A stretch of DNA of 64,000 nucleotides from Polyangium sp. y55x31 (GTDB lineage Bacteria > Myxococcota_A > Polyangia > Polyangiales > Polyangiaceae), in NCBI RefSeq assembly GCF_029946505.1, contig NZ_JARZHG010000043.1:28198-92197 (forward strand), read 5' to 3'. The position numbers were made by a program, and so were the translations under genes. This document shows positions 1 to 10,169 of the stretch, one piece after another (within the stretch, counting starts at the first letter, position 1; each line of letters opens with the position of its first letter). A model generated the notes under the pieces. That model ran no database searches. It was not told the DNA's origin and was given only the letters and a program-made list of their open reading frames with translations.

Positions 1-2106
<2,106 letters not shown>

Positions 2107-2110
2107 GGGG

Positions 2111-2137
2111 TGCGCCCCCCGGCTCGGGGGCGGCGCA
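2111..2137. promoter_or_regulatory. GC hairpin abutting the topB start codon
   Basis: A stem of 5 bp plus 6 bp, separated by a 2-base bulge and closed by a 3-base loop, ends four bases before the topB ATG at 2106. The only G-run that could serve as a ribosome site for topB lies inside the stem. It also follows the stop codon of the lipoprotein gene at 2191 on the same strand, but no T-tract follows it, so it is a poor intrinsic terminator. Confidence 0.4.
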
Positions 2138-2190
2138 TCATGACAAAGGGGGCGGGGATGGGCAATCCATGCCGCGCCGGCCCGTGCGCT

Positions 2191-2901
2191 TCAGGGCGCG
2201 TCCGCTTCGCAGCCCGGCGCCCTCGGTTCGGCCGGGAACGACGCGTTCGTCTCCACGCACACGGATGCGGCCTCCATGGGCGGCGGCGGCAGCGCCCAGT
2301 CGCAGGGCGCGTTCGCTCGGTGGCTCGGGTGACGCGCCAGCATATCGCAGGCGAACCTCGTCGTGCGCCGGGCGTACACGAGCGCGTCCTCGACCACGTG
2401 CAGCGTGCGCGCTCCATACGCGAGGCGGCTTTGATCCTCGGGCGGCGAACGCTCCATCTCGCTGCAGACCCGAAACGCCTCGTACTCCATCGAGAATGCC
2501 GTCTCGGCCATCCGATCCACGATGCGGATCCAGTCTTTGTGCTCCTTCGGCGTCGCGCGAAGCAGGCGCGCCATCATGTCGAGCTCCTGCCGAAGCGGCA
2601 GCCCCCGGCACCCTCGCCGTGGCATCTCACCGAGTACCTGTGCCCCGCGTGACAGCGCTTTCGCACTCCCTGATCCCGGGGGATCCGGACATACAGCTCT
2701 GGCGGCCTGCAGGAAACGATCGATTTCGGGCGGTGTAGTTTTTGCGTTTCCTTTGTTCAGGGAGGCGAGCCATTCCGCGGCGGTGCCGAGCGGCGGACCT
2801 TCCGGCGGAGGCGTCGTGGTTCGTACCGGCGCGCATCCGACGAGCAGGCATGCGAGGACACATGCGATCCGTCGGACCTCCGTGGAATTCGTACGCAGCA
2901 T
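2191..2901 (-). CDS. Hypothetical lipoprotein
   Basis: 236 residues. The N-terminus is a lipoprotein signal (MLRTNSTEVRRIACVLACLL followed by VGC), so it should be lipid-anchored at the cell envelope. The mature part starts with a Pro/Thr stretch, then a mostly helical region with several Cys residues and many charged residues; no family is recognised. The ATG at 2901 is chosen because it places the lipobox about 22 residues from the start. The frame remains open far upstream, opposite the flavoprotein gene, but that extension is an antisense shadow. It reads towards topB with an 84-base gap. Confidence 0.75.
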   Translation of the reverse strand: MLRTNSTEVRRIACVLACLLVGCAPVRTTTPPPEGPPLGTAAEWLASLNKGNAKTTPPEIDRFLQAARAVCPDPPGSGSAKALSRGAQVLGEMPRRGCRGLPLRQELDMMARLLRATPKEHKDWIRIVDRMAETAFSMEYEAFRVCSEMERSPPEDQSRLAYGARTLHVVEDALVYARRTTRFACDMLARHPSHRANAPCDWALPPPPMEAASVCVETNASFPAEPRAPGCEADAP

Positions 2902-3078
2902 GTCCTCGTTCGTACACCTCGTGCGGCGTGACCTTGGGCAGAAGTCAGCAATAGCCCGACGTTGTGGACGATGGACCGCCGTCCTCGACGGGTATATCGT
3001 GCGTCCTCGACGGGTCACGCTTTGGGGGCGCTGCTCGGCTCGTTCGGGCGCAGCCATCCAGCTTGGAAAGGGGCTTCG

Positions 3079-4362
3079 ATGAGCAGCATTGGCATCGTGG
3101 GAGCCGGCATCGCGGGCTTGCAGCTCGGATTGTACCTCCGCAGGCATGGCATTTCCTGCACCCTTTACGCCGAACGATCGGGCGACGAGATCCGAGCTTC
3201 GCGCCTGCCGAGCACGGCGGCGCTCCTCGGCTCGACGCGCAGGCGCGATCGCGAGCTCGGCACCAATCATTGGGATGACGGATCGTTCGGTTGTTTTTAC
3301 GTCGACGTACGCGTCAAAGGATTGCCGGAGCTCTCCTCGCGGGGCCGAATGGATCCGCCCGCGCTCTTCATCGACATGCGCCTCTACACCCCCCGCCTCC
3401 TCGAGGATTTCGAGGCGCGCGGCGGCCGCGTCGTCCGCTCCGGGGCCCTCGATCGATCGGACGTCGAGCGCCTCGGCGCAAAACACGACCTCGTCGTCGT
3501 GGCGAGCGGCCGGGGCGAGCTCGGCACCATGTTCCCGCGGGATTACGACCGTTCTCCCTGGCTCGAGCCGCAGCGCCGGCTCTTTGCGGGCCTCTTTCGG
3601 GGCATCGATTTCCCCGAGGAGCTCGGCCTTCATTTCCAGATCGTCCCGGGGCACGGCGAAATCTTCGAGAGCCAGCTCCTCACGGCGGAGGGGCCGGTCA
3701 GTTGCCTCCTGTTCGAGGCCATCCCCGGCGGCGCGCTCGACGCCGTCACGCGTGTCCCTTGCGACGACGATCCGCACGTGGTCGAGAGCCTCGTGCTCGA
3801 TTTGCTGGAGGCGAACGCGCCGAGCGTATATGCCCGCGTCGATCGGCAGATCTTTCACCTCACGAGCCCGAGCGATTGCATGCAGGCCGCGATCGTCCCG
3901 ACGGCGCGCCGCGCGTACGTCGAGCTCGGCGCGGGCCGTCATGCCGTCGCGGTCGGGGATGCCTTCGCGACGCACGATCCCGTGCTCTGGCAGGGCGCGA
4001 ACGCGGCCTCGCGTGGGGCGTGGGCGCTCGGCGAGGCGATCGTCCAGGCGCTCACGCTCGGTCGTCCCTTCGATCGTCGGTTCTGCGAGGGCGTGGACGA
4101 GCGGCTCTGGTCCCTCGTCGGCCCCTCGATGCAGTGGACGAACGCCTTCCTCTCGCCGCCGCCGCCGCACACGATGGCCATCTTCTCGGCGGCATCGCGG
4201 GATCAAGGCATCGCGGACGCGTTCGCCTCGAACTTCGACGATCCGGCCTTGCAATGGCGGATCTTCCGCGGCCCCGAGGGCGCCTCTGCTTTCCTCGAAG
4301 GGTTCCGAGGCGCGCGGGCGCGGCGGGGCCTCGGCGCGACGATGGCGCCTGCCTCGGCCTAG
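3079..4362 (+). CDS. Styrene monooxygenase-like FAD-dependent oxygenase (StyA family)
   Basis: 427 residues, a normal StyA length (about 415). StyA enzymes are single-component FAD epoxidases that take reduced FAD from a separate reductase (StyB). The N-terminus has the Rossmann FAD motif GIVGAGIAGLQLG. The second FAD motif is at VGDAFATHDPVLWQGANAAS. The middle contains FSPGHGE-like (VPGHGEIFES) and DDDPHVVESL segments, and the C-terminus has QWTNAFLS and NFDDPALQWRIF, all matching StyA layout. The start at 3079 is preceded by a GGAAAGGGG ribosome site; the frame upstream to 2962 is non-coding. No flavin reductase gene lies nearby, so substrate and partner are unknown. It could act on an indole- or alkene-type substrate in secondary metabolism. 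Confidence 0.8.
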   Translation: MSSIGIVGAGIAGLQLGLYLRRHGISCTLYAERSGDEIRASRLPSTAALLGSTRRRDRELGTNHWDDGSFGCFYVDVRVKGLPELSSRGRMDPPALFIDMRLYTPRLLEDFEARGGRVVRSGALDRSDVERLGAKHDLVVVASGRGELGTMFPRDYDRSPWLEPQRRLFAGLFRGIDFPEELGLHFQIVPGHGEIFESQLLTAEGPVSCLLFEAIPGGALDAVTRVPCDDDPHVVESLVLDLLEANAPSVYARVDRQIFHLTSPSDCMQAAIVPTARRAYVELGAGRHAVAVGDAFATHDPVLWQGANAASRGAWALGEAIVQALTLGRPFDRRFCEGVDERLWSLVGPSMQWTNAFLSPPPPHTMAIFSAASRDQGIADAFASNFDDPALQWRIFRGPEGASAFLEGFRGARARRGLGATMAPASA

Positions 4363-4399
4363 CCGGAACGCCTCGGGGGTGTGGTAGGCTGCGCGCCCG

Positions 4400-5116
4400 A
4401 TGCGGCGCCGCCTCGAACGAGTCCTCCTGCTCCTCGGGTTGCTCGCGCTTCCGCTCGTGCTTTTGCGCCTGCCGGTCGTGCGAAACGCGCTCGTCTCGCT
4501 CGTCGGGTTCATGCGCGAGGCGGGCGCGGCCGGCGCGCTCCTGTTCGTCGGGGTCGAGGTCTTTGCCCTCGCGATCACCACGCCGCTCTGGGTCATGTCG
4601 GGCCTCGCGGGCTACGCGTACGGCTTCGGCAAGGGAATCTTGATCGCGTGGCCGGCCGTGACGCTCGGCGTCTGCCTCTGCTTCCTCTTCGGCCGCGTCT
4701 CCATCGGCAAGCTCCTCTCGGCGCGCGCGGGCGAGGCCCATTTCTGGCGCGCCGTCGAGCGCGCCGTCCGCGCCGACGGCTTCAAGATCACCTTCCTCCT
4801 GCGTGTCACCTTCGCCTTCCCGCAGAACATCGGCACGTACATGCTCTCGGCCACGCCCCTCTCGTTTCGTGCTTTTGCGGCGGGCTCGTTTCTCGGCCTC
4901 TTGCCGGCCACGCTTTTTCACGTCTACGTCGGCGCGAGCGTGGAGAGCGCGGCCGCGCTGCTCTCGGGCGAGGCCAAGGCGCCGGGATCGCTCGGCTGGA
5001 TCACGCTCGTGGCCGGGTTCGTCGTGACGCTCGGCGCGCTCGTCGTCACCTCGCGGATCGCGCGTCGCTCCCTGGACAAGGCGCTCGCGGCGCCCTCGCA
5101 GGCGGTGGAGCCCTGA
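4400..5116 (+). CDS. TVP38/TMEM64 (VTT/DedA-like) inner-membrane protein
   Basis: 238 residues with about five to six hydrophobic segments (residues 8-25, 45-85, 88-105, 150-180 and 195-220). The block FVGVEVFALAITTPLWVMSGLAG and the downstream GKLLSARAGE, FKITFLLRVTFAFPQNIGTYM and GSFLGLLPATLFHVYVGA segments are the VTT-domain pattern. Family members act in membrane lipid flipping or transport, but individual roles are poorly known. Its stop overlaps the ATG of the next gene by one base (TGATG), so the two are probably translated together. Confidence 0.8.
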   Translation: MRRRLERVLLLLGLLALPLVLLRLPVVRNALVSLVGFMREAGAAGALLFVGVEVFALAITTPLWVMSGLAGYAYGFGKGILIAWPAVTLGVCLCFLFGRVSIGKLLSARAGEAHFWRAVERAVRADGFKITFLLRVTFAFPQNIGTYMLSATPLSFRAFAAGSFLGLLPATLFHVYVGASVESAAALLSGEAKAPGSLGWITLVAGFVVTLGALVVTSRIARRSLDKALAAPSQAVEP

Positions 5117-6087
5117 TGGCGGCCCGGAAAAACACCTTCGACGACAAACTCGCGCGTATTCGCGCGCTCGCCCGCACCGAGCCTCCGGCGGCCGCCGCGC
5201 CCGAGCTCGGCCGGTTCCTCGCCGATCCGAACGCCTTCCTCGTGGGCGAGGCGGCGAAGGTCGTGGCCGATCTCGAACTGCGCGCGCTCACGGCCGACCT
5301 CGTCGCGGCTTTCGAGCGGCTCCTCGGCATGCCTGCGATGGCCGATCGGGGCTGCCATGCGAAGCAGAAGGTCCTGGAGGCGCTCGTCACGCTCGAAGCG
5401 GACGTGTGGGACACGTATCGAAAAGGCCTCCGGTACGTGCAGATGGAGGCCACCGTGGGCCCGCCCGTGGATACGGCCGGGCTCGTCCGCGGCATCTCGG
5501 CGCATGCGCTCGTCCGGACGAACTTTCCGCGGGCCGCGCTCGAAGTGACCCCGCTCCTCTTCGACGAAACGCCCGAGGCCCGCGTCGCCGCGGCCGAAGC
5601 GCTGCGCGACACGTGCGAGGTCGTCTGCGCGGCCGTGCTGCATACGCGGGTGATCGTGGGCGACCCCGAGCCCGACGTGCTCGGCGCGTGTTATCGCGGA
5701 ATGCTCGCGCTCGAACCGCGCCAGTATTTGCCCGTGGTCGCGGCTGCGCTCGATGCCGGGGTCGAGACGGCGGCGCTCGCGCTCGGCGAGTCACGCTTGC
5801 CGGAGGCGCTCTCGGTGCTGCAGGAGGCCGTCTCGCGCGCCGATCCGGAGATGGAAAAGACCATCCTCCTCGGCGTGGCCCTGCTCCGCACCGACGAGGC
5901 GCTCTCGTATTTGCTGAACCTCCTCGCCGAGGCGCCGGAGAGCCGCGCGGTCCACGTGATCCAGGCGCTCTCGCTCCACCGGCACGATACGCGGCTCACC
6001 TCGAAGGTCAGCGAGATCGTCTCCGCCCGCAAATCACGAAAGCTCGCGCGTGCGTTCGCGGAGCGGTTTGGCCCGAGCGAAGGTTGA
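5116..6087 (+). CDS. HEAT-repeat-like helical protein
   Basis: 323 residues, soluble, no signal peptide. The sequence is almost entirely amphipathic helices with Ala/Leu/Glu repeats of about 30-35 residues. Segments such as ETPEARVAAAEALRDTC and DPEPDVLGACYRGMLALEP look like HEAT/ARM repeat units. Such proteins are scaffolds, and nothing in the sequence suggests an enzyme. The start is the ATG at 5116 that overlaps the stop of the TVP38-type gene; the frame further upstream is a shadow of that gene. Coupling suggests a role with that membrane protein. Confidence 0.65.
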   Translation: MAARKNTFDDKLARIRALARTEPPAAAAPELGRFLADPNAFLVGEAAKVVADLELRALTADLVAAFERLLGMPAMADRGCHAKQKVLEALVTLEADVWDTYRKGLRYVQMEATVGPPVDTAGLVRGISAHALVRTNFPRAALEVTPLLFDETPEARVAAAEALRDTCEVVCAAVLHTRVIVGDPEPDVLGACYRGMLALEPRQYLPVVAAALDAGVETAALALGESRLPEALSVLQEAVSRADPEMEKTILLGVALLRTDEALSYLLNLLAEAPESRAVHVIQALSLHRHDTRLTSKVSEIVSARKSRKLARAFAERFGPSEG

Positions 6088-6254
6088 CGAGATCGTGACA
6101 GTGATCCGCACGCTGGATCACGGGACCGCGTATCGCGCTTCGCTCCATGCCATCGGGGTGCAAACCATGGTTTGCATCGCAACGATTTCGCGGCGAAAAA
6201 GTGACGAAATCGTGGACAGCCGGACGCGCGTGGCTTTATCTTTCGACTTCGCCC
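6088..6254. repeat. Intergenic region with palindrome and inverted repeat
   Basis: The 167-base gap holds a perfect 18-base palindrome at 6159-6176 (centre CCATGG). A 9-base inverted repeat follows, 6182-6190 against 6205-6213. Related sequences TGACGAGATCGTGACAG (from 6085) and GTGACGAAATCGTGGACAG (6201-6219) flank the palindrome as imperfect direct repeats. It may terminate the upstream operon, act as an operator for the hydrolase gene, or be a small repeat element. No promoter was convincing. Confidence 0.5.
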
Positions 6255-7217
6255 ATGACGTCCGTCGCTTGCCGCAGCCATCGCCGTTCGTTTCGGGGGG
6301 GCAACGTGTTCTGGGAGGAGTGGGCTCCGCATGGAGGGCTCGCACACGAGCGCCAGAGGCCTGTCGTTCTCGTGCACGGCCTCACGGATACCTGCCGGAC
6401 CTGGAACAAGATCGCCCCGATCCTCGCGCGGGATCGGCGGCTTTATGCCCTCGATCTGCCGGGACACGGGCAGTCGAGCCGATACGACGCCTCGTATGAC
6501 GTCTCGTGGTACGCGAGCCTCGTCGTCGAATGGATTCGTTCGCTCGGGCTGTCGGATTTCGACCTCATTGGTCATTCCCTCGGCGGCGGGATCGCGATGC
6601 ACGTGCTGCTCGAACAGCCGGGGCGCGTGCATCGCCTGGCGCTCGTCGCCGCCGGCGGGCTCGGCCTCGAGGTCGCAGCGCCCTTGCGCCTCGCCTCGTC
6701 GATGGGCGTGCTCGATCTCGCGGCGCCGGTGCTCATGGGCATCGGCACGAACGCGGGCGTGCGCGTGCTCGGCGGCAATTTCGACGAAACGGAGCGCAAG
6801 CACCTCGTCGAGATGAATGCCCGCCCGGGCTCGGCACGCGCCCTCTTCCGGACGCTGCGAAATGCCGTCGATCTGCGCGGGCAACGCGAGCACCTTCTCG
6901 ATCATGCGCATCGGCTGCGCGAGATGCCGCCGCTCGCGGTGTACTGGGGTGATCGGGATCCGGTGATTCCGGTGAAGCACGCCGAGCAGGTGCACCATTA
7001 CCTCGACGGCGCCATCGTGCGTCGTTTCCAGAACGTCGGCCATTACCCGCACCGCGAGGCCGTGCCGGAGATCCTGTCCGAGCTCTTCCGGTTCCTCGAC
7101 CAACCCCAGCGCGCGCCGCGGGTGCGCCCGGGCGCTCGTCCGCCCCGCGCGCCCGAGGACGCGCGCCCCTCGCTCTGGCGCAGGCTCGCGGGGGCGCGGC
7201 TCGCCGAGGCCGAGTGA
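6255..7217 (+). CDS. Alpha/beta-fold hydrolase
   Basis: 320 residues from the ATG at 6255; a GTG at 6306 (start VFWEEW), with a G-run a few bases upstream, is an equally good start and would give 303 residues. The oxyanion motif is VLVHGLTDT, the nucleophile elbow is GHSLGGG, the acid lies in WGDRDPVIP and the catalytic His in NVGHYPHRE, so the triad is complete. The closest families are small-molecule esterases, lactonases and C-C bond hydrolases. The C-terminal 40 residues are Pro/Arg-rich and probably disordered. No signal peptide is present, so it is probably cytoplasmic. The substrate cannot be inferred. Confidence 0.8.
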   Translation: MTSVACRSHRRSFRGGNVFWEEWAPHGGLAHERQRPVVLVHGLTDTCRTWNKIAPILARDRRLYALDLPGHGQSSRYDASYDVSWYASLVVEWIRSLGLSDFDLIGHSLGGGIAMHVLLEQPGRVHRLALVAAGGLGLEVAAPLRLASSMGVLDLAAPVLMGIGTNAGVRVLGGNFDETERKHLVEMNARPGSARALFRTLRNAVDLRGQREHLLDHAHRLREMPPLAVYWGDRDPVIPVKHAEQVHHYLDGAIVRRFQNVGHYPHREAVPEILSELFRFLDQPQRAPRVRPGARPPRAPEDARPSLWRRLAGARLAEAE

Positions 7218-7227
7218 CGGCGTTCGA

Positions 7228-7659
7228 TCACGGATTCGTGGCGATCGCGTCGTATCCCTTCTCGGAAAACTGAATCAGGCAGAGGCCGTGCCCGAACGGA
7301 TCGGCGAGCACGACGATCCGGCCCCAGGCGTGCGCGGCGACGTCGCTCTCCCGGACCGCCCCGGCGGCCTCGGCGCGCGCGAGGGCGCCATCGAGGTCCT
7401 CCACCACGAAATCGAGGTGGACCGGCGTCCAGTGGCGGCCATAGGACCGCGGCGAGGTCGAGCCGGGGAAGGGAACACTCGCAGCCTGCTTCACGAGCAG
7501 ATAGATCGCGGCATTCGCGCCCAAAAGCTCCACGCCGGCGGCGCCGAAGCGGCGGCCGATGCGGAGGTCGAAGGCGCCCGTGTAGAAGTGGATCGCGCGG
7601 TCGAGGTCATCGACGTCGATGTTGACGAGCAAGATGGTCATGGGTTCGTCCGCGGTCAT
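7228..7659 (-). CDS. VOC (glyoxalase/bleomycin-resistance fold) protein
   Basis: 143 residues, one VOC domain: VNIDVDDLDRAIHFYTGAFDL at the start, the central RHWTPVHLDFVVEDLD segment and the closing VLADPFGHGLCLIQF, the usual beta-alpha-beta-beta-beta pattern with a metal-type His in VHLDF and Glu/Gln near the end. Function could be lyase, dioxygenase or binding protein. The ATG at 7659 overlaps the stop of the upstream esterase gene (ATGA), so the pair is translationally coupled; an inner ATG at 7641 is a less likely start. Confidence 0.8.
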   Translation of the reverse strand: MTADEPMTILLVNIDVDDLDRAIHFYTGAFDLRIGRRFGAAGVELLGANAAIYLLVKQAASVPFPGSTSPRSYGRHWTPVHLDFVVEDLDGALARAEAAGAVRESDVAAHAWGRIVVLADPFGHGLCLIQFSEKGYDAIATNP

Positions 7660-8792
7660 GGAAGCACGGTTTTGCGCTGGTTTCCAAGCCACGAGAGCCC
7701 CGCGTTGTAAATCACGTCGTGTCCGCCGAGAAAAACCACGACCGTCGCGCGCTCGCTCGTGCGTTCGAAGACCACCTTCGCCTTCGCGGCGTCGTAGAGC
7801 GGGCGCGCCTCCGGGGCGGCGAGCGTTTCGGGGATGCTGCGCGTCTTGGCGATTCGCCCGATGGCCTCGTCCGGGACCCGATCCGCCGGTGCCGCGAGGT
7901 CATTGAAGGCCCGGAGCGCGTGATCCGGCGGGACGAGCTGGTCCCAGATTCCCACGCCGAGATAGACGTTCACACGCCCGCGCGCGCCTTTGAGGTGGGA
8001 GCGTGGGCTCCGCCGCCGGCATTCCTCCTCGGCACGTGTACCCGGTCGGGGCGCGCCGCCGCAGGCAGCGGCGACCTCGTGCGCGTAATGGCGCTCGGGC
8101 ATGTTCACGCGCAGCCATCCGTACCAGTCGACGAGGTCGTAAATGGGCACCCAGGACACGACGCCCGCCCAGATCTCCGGGTGCCGGCCCGCGAGCACGA
8201 GCGACGTCATCGCGCTGCCGGAATACCCGACGAGGTAGATGCGCGTCGGATCGACATTGGCGCGCCGCTGCGCGTACTCGACGGCGTCGAGCACGTCCCT
8301 TTGCGCGAGCTCGGAGGCCACCGACGAGGGCGACCGGTAGGGGCCGCGGTGATCGGGATGGATGAGCACCCATCCATTCCGCTCGGCGAAGATTCCGTAT
8401 GGAATGCCGATGTTCTGCAGGTAATTCTCGCTCCAGCTATGGAGCGCTACGAGCAGCGGTCGCGGCTCGGGCCGGCCCGGATCATAAAAAAGCGCGCGTT
8501 GCTTGTTCCCGTCGAGGGACGAGGAAATCTCGACTTCCTCGATCCGCGGGACCCGCGCCCGCCATACCGAAAAGTCCTGCGCGCCGAACGGGAAGGGGCC
8601 GCCGGCCGCGCGTGGAAACTCCGGAATCAGCGAAAGTGGCTCTCGCGCGCGCTCGCCCGCCGCGGGCGCCTGCGAGGGGACCGTCGTGGGCCGAGGTGCG
8701 CGGGTCTCCGCATGGGCCGTGGGTATTTCCCGACACCCCGAGAGGAGGATCCCCGCGAGGAGCACCAGCATGGAAACGATGGGGCGTGGCAT
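7656..8792 (-). CDS. Secreted lipoprotein esterase/depolymerase-like hydrolase (paralogue A)
   Basis: 378 residues. A lipoprotein signal ends at LLSGC (Cys20), followed by a Pro/Ala-rich linker to about residue 75. The catalytic domain resembles the esterase/PHB-depolymerase group: oxyanion region LLVALHSWSENYLQNIGIP, nucleophile Ser191 in GYSGSAMTS, and a terminal GGHDVIYNAGLSWL segment holding the His. It has a good ribosome site (AGGGAAGG). From residue 111 it aligns without gaps to the divergent neighbour at 8982-10061 for at least 100 residues, about 63 of which are identical by hand count. It is coupled to the VOC gene downstream. The substrate is unknown. Confidence 0.8.
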   Translation of the reverse strand: MPRPIVSMLVLLAGILLSGCREIPTAHAETRAPRPTTVPSQAPAAGERAREPLSLIPEFPRAAGGPFPFGAQDFSVWRARVPRIEEVEISSSLDGNKQRALFYDPGRPEPRPLLVALHSWSENYLQNIGIPYGIFAERNGWVLIHPDHRGPYRSPSSVASELAQRDVLDAVEYAQRRANVDPTRIYLVGYSGSAMTSLVLAGRHPEIWAGVVSWVPIYDLVDWYGWLRVNMPERHYAHEVAAACGGAPRPGTRAEEECRRRSPRSHLKGARGRVNVYLGVGIWDQLVPPDHALRAFNDLAAPADRVPDEAIGRIAKTRSIPETLAAPEARPLYDAAKAKVVFERTSERATVVVFLGGHDVIYNAGLSWLGNQRKTVLP

Positions 8793-8981
8793 TGCACCTT
8801 CCCTGCGCGGCCTTCCGCGCCTGGATACGTTCGTCCCGCACCCCGCACGGGAACGCAATCGCCGTGCCTCATTTCGTCGCTCTTGGCGCACGGACGGGCA
8901 GGCCCGACGCTCGCAATTCGTTTCGGATGCATGGCCTCGGCTGGGTGGAGCCGCTATACCCGCGCTCCGAGAGACGAACGC

Positions 8982-10061
8982 ATGAATTGCATCCAGAATC
9001 GTGTTCGGTTCCTTGCCGTGGTGGCGCTCATGGCGCTTTTTTCGGTCGCGGAGGGGCCCGCGCGCGCCGAAGGCGTGAAGCGCGTTGCACCAGCGTTCAC
9101 GCTCGCCTCCCGATTTCCAGGCGGCGAGGGCGCCTCGGGCCTCGGCGCCTGGGAGGAGCGCGTGCCCGGAATCGAGTCCGTGACGCTCAAATCCTCGGCC
9201 GACGGCGCCGATCAGCGCGCCATGTTTTTCGACTCGGGCGCGTCTGGAAAGCGACCGCTCCTCGTGGTCTTGCATAGCTGGAGCACCGACTGGCGGCAAA
9301 ACATCGGCATCCCGTATGCCATGTTCGCCGCGCAAAACGACTGGGTCTTCGTGCACCCCGATTTCCGCGGCCCGTACCTGCGCCCCGAGGCCGCGGCCTC
9401 GGACCTCGCGGCGCAGGACATCCTCGACGCCATCACCTACGCGAAGCAACGTGGCCACGTCGACGAGACGCGTATCTATCTCGCGGGCTTTTCCGGCGGC
9501 GGCATGACCGCGCTCGCGATGGCCGGGCGGCATCCGGAGCTCTGGGCCGGCGTCGTCGCGTGGGCGCCGGTGTACGACATCCCCGACTGGTACACGTACA
9601 ACCGAAAAGGTTTTCCCCGGCGGCATTACGCTCGATTCATCGAGGGCGTGTGCGGCGGCGCGCCGCGTCCGGGCACGCGCGCGCACAGCGAGTGCTCCCG
9701 CCGCAGCCCGAGCGCGCTCCTTTCGCGGGCGAAGCAAGCAGGCGTGCCGATCTACGTGGCCACGGGCATCCGTGACGACATCGTGCCTCCGCGGCATTCG
9801 ATCTCCGCGTTCAACGACCTCGCCGATCCGGCCGATCGCGTGGGCGACGACGTGCTCGCGAAGCTCCTCGCGCCCACGGCGACCCGGCGGGTATCGAAAA
9901 CCTCCTCCGACGATATCTACGAGCGCGCCGGCGCCCCGTCGCACCTCACGCGCACCTCGGGGAGCGCCACACTGGTGCTCTTCGAGGGCGGGCACGATGT
10001 CGTCTTCGACGCGGGCCTCGCCTGGCTCCGCGACAAGCGCCGCGCGGCGAAGACCCCTTGA
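8982..10061 (+). CDS. Secreted esterase/depolymerase-like hydrolase (paralogue B)
   Basis: 359 residues with a Sec signal peptide (to about ARAEG, residue 31) and no lipobox, so it should be periplasmic or exported rather than anchored. Nucleophile Ser171 in GFSGGGMTA; the final GGHDVVFDAGLAWL segment supplies the His. It shares the conserved CGGAPRPGTRA and RRSP blocks with the divergent paralogue at 7656-8792. The 189-base region between the two probably holds both promoters. A small GCGGC/GCCGC hairpin (10062-10074) follows the stop. The start at 8982 is set by the signal peptide; the long upstream frame is antisense to paralogue A. Confidence 0.8.
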   Translation: MNCIQNRVRFLAVVALMALFSVAEGPARAEGVKRVAPAFTLASRFPGGEGASGLGAWEERVPGIESVTLKSSADGADQRAMFFDSGASGKRPLLVVLHSWSTDWRQNIGIPYAMFAAQNDWVFVHPDFRGPYLRPEAAASDLAAQDILDAITYAKQRGHVDETRIYLAGFSGGGMTALAMAGRHPELWAGVVAWAPVYDIPDWYTYNRKGFPRRHYARFIEGVCGGAPRPGTRAHSECSRRSPSALLSRAKQAGVPIYVATGIRDDIVPPRHSISAFNDLADPADRVGDDVLAKLLAPTATRRVSKTSSDDIYERAGAPSHLTRTSGSATLVLFEGGHDVVFDAGLAWLRDKRRAAKTP

Positions 10062-10087
10062 GCGGCTCCGCCGCGCGAGGATTGTCG

Positions 10088-10116
10088 TTGTGAAGCGGCG
10101 GGAAAATCTGTAGAGA
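10088..10116 (+). promoter_or_regulatory. Candidate sigma70-type promoter
   Basis: TTGTGA at 10088-10093, a 17-base spacer, then TAGAGA at 10111-10116. It lies 54 bases before the ATG of the CxxCH lipoprotein gene, with a GGAGGAGC ribosome site in between. Assigned by eye only. Confidence 0.35.
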
Positions 10117-10169
10117 AGGCGCATCCGGGCGACGCGGTGTTCGCGTATGCCTCACGGAGGAGCTTCTAC

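Noticed and set aside
2191..4596. A very long minus-strand frame of 801 codons
   Set aside because: Only its last 236 codons look like a protein (a lipoprotein). The remainder is Arg/Glu/Ala-rich and antisense to the StyA-like gene, the usual high-GC shadow.
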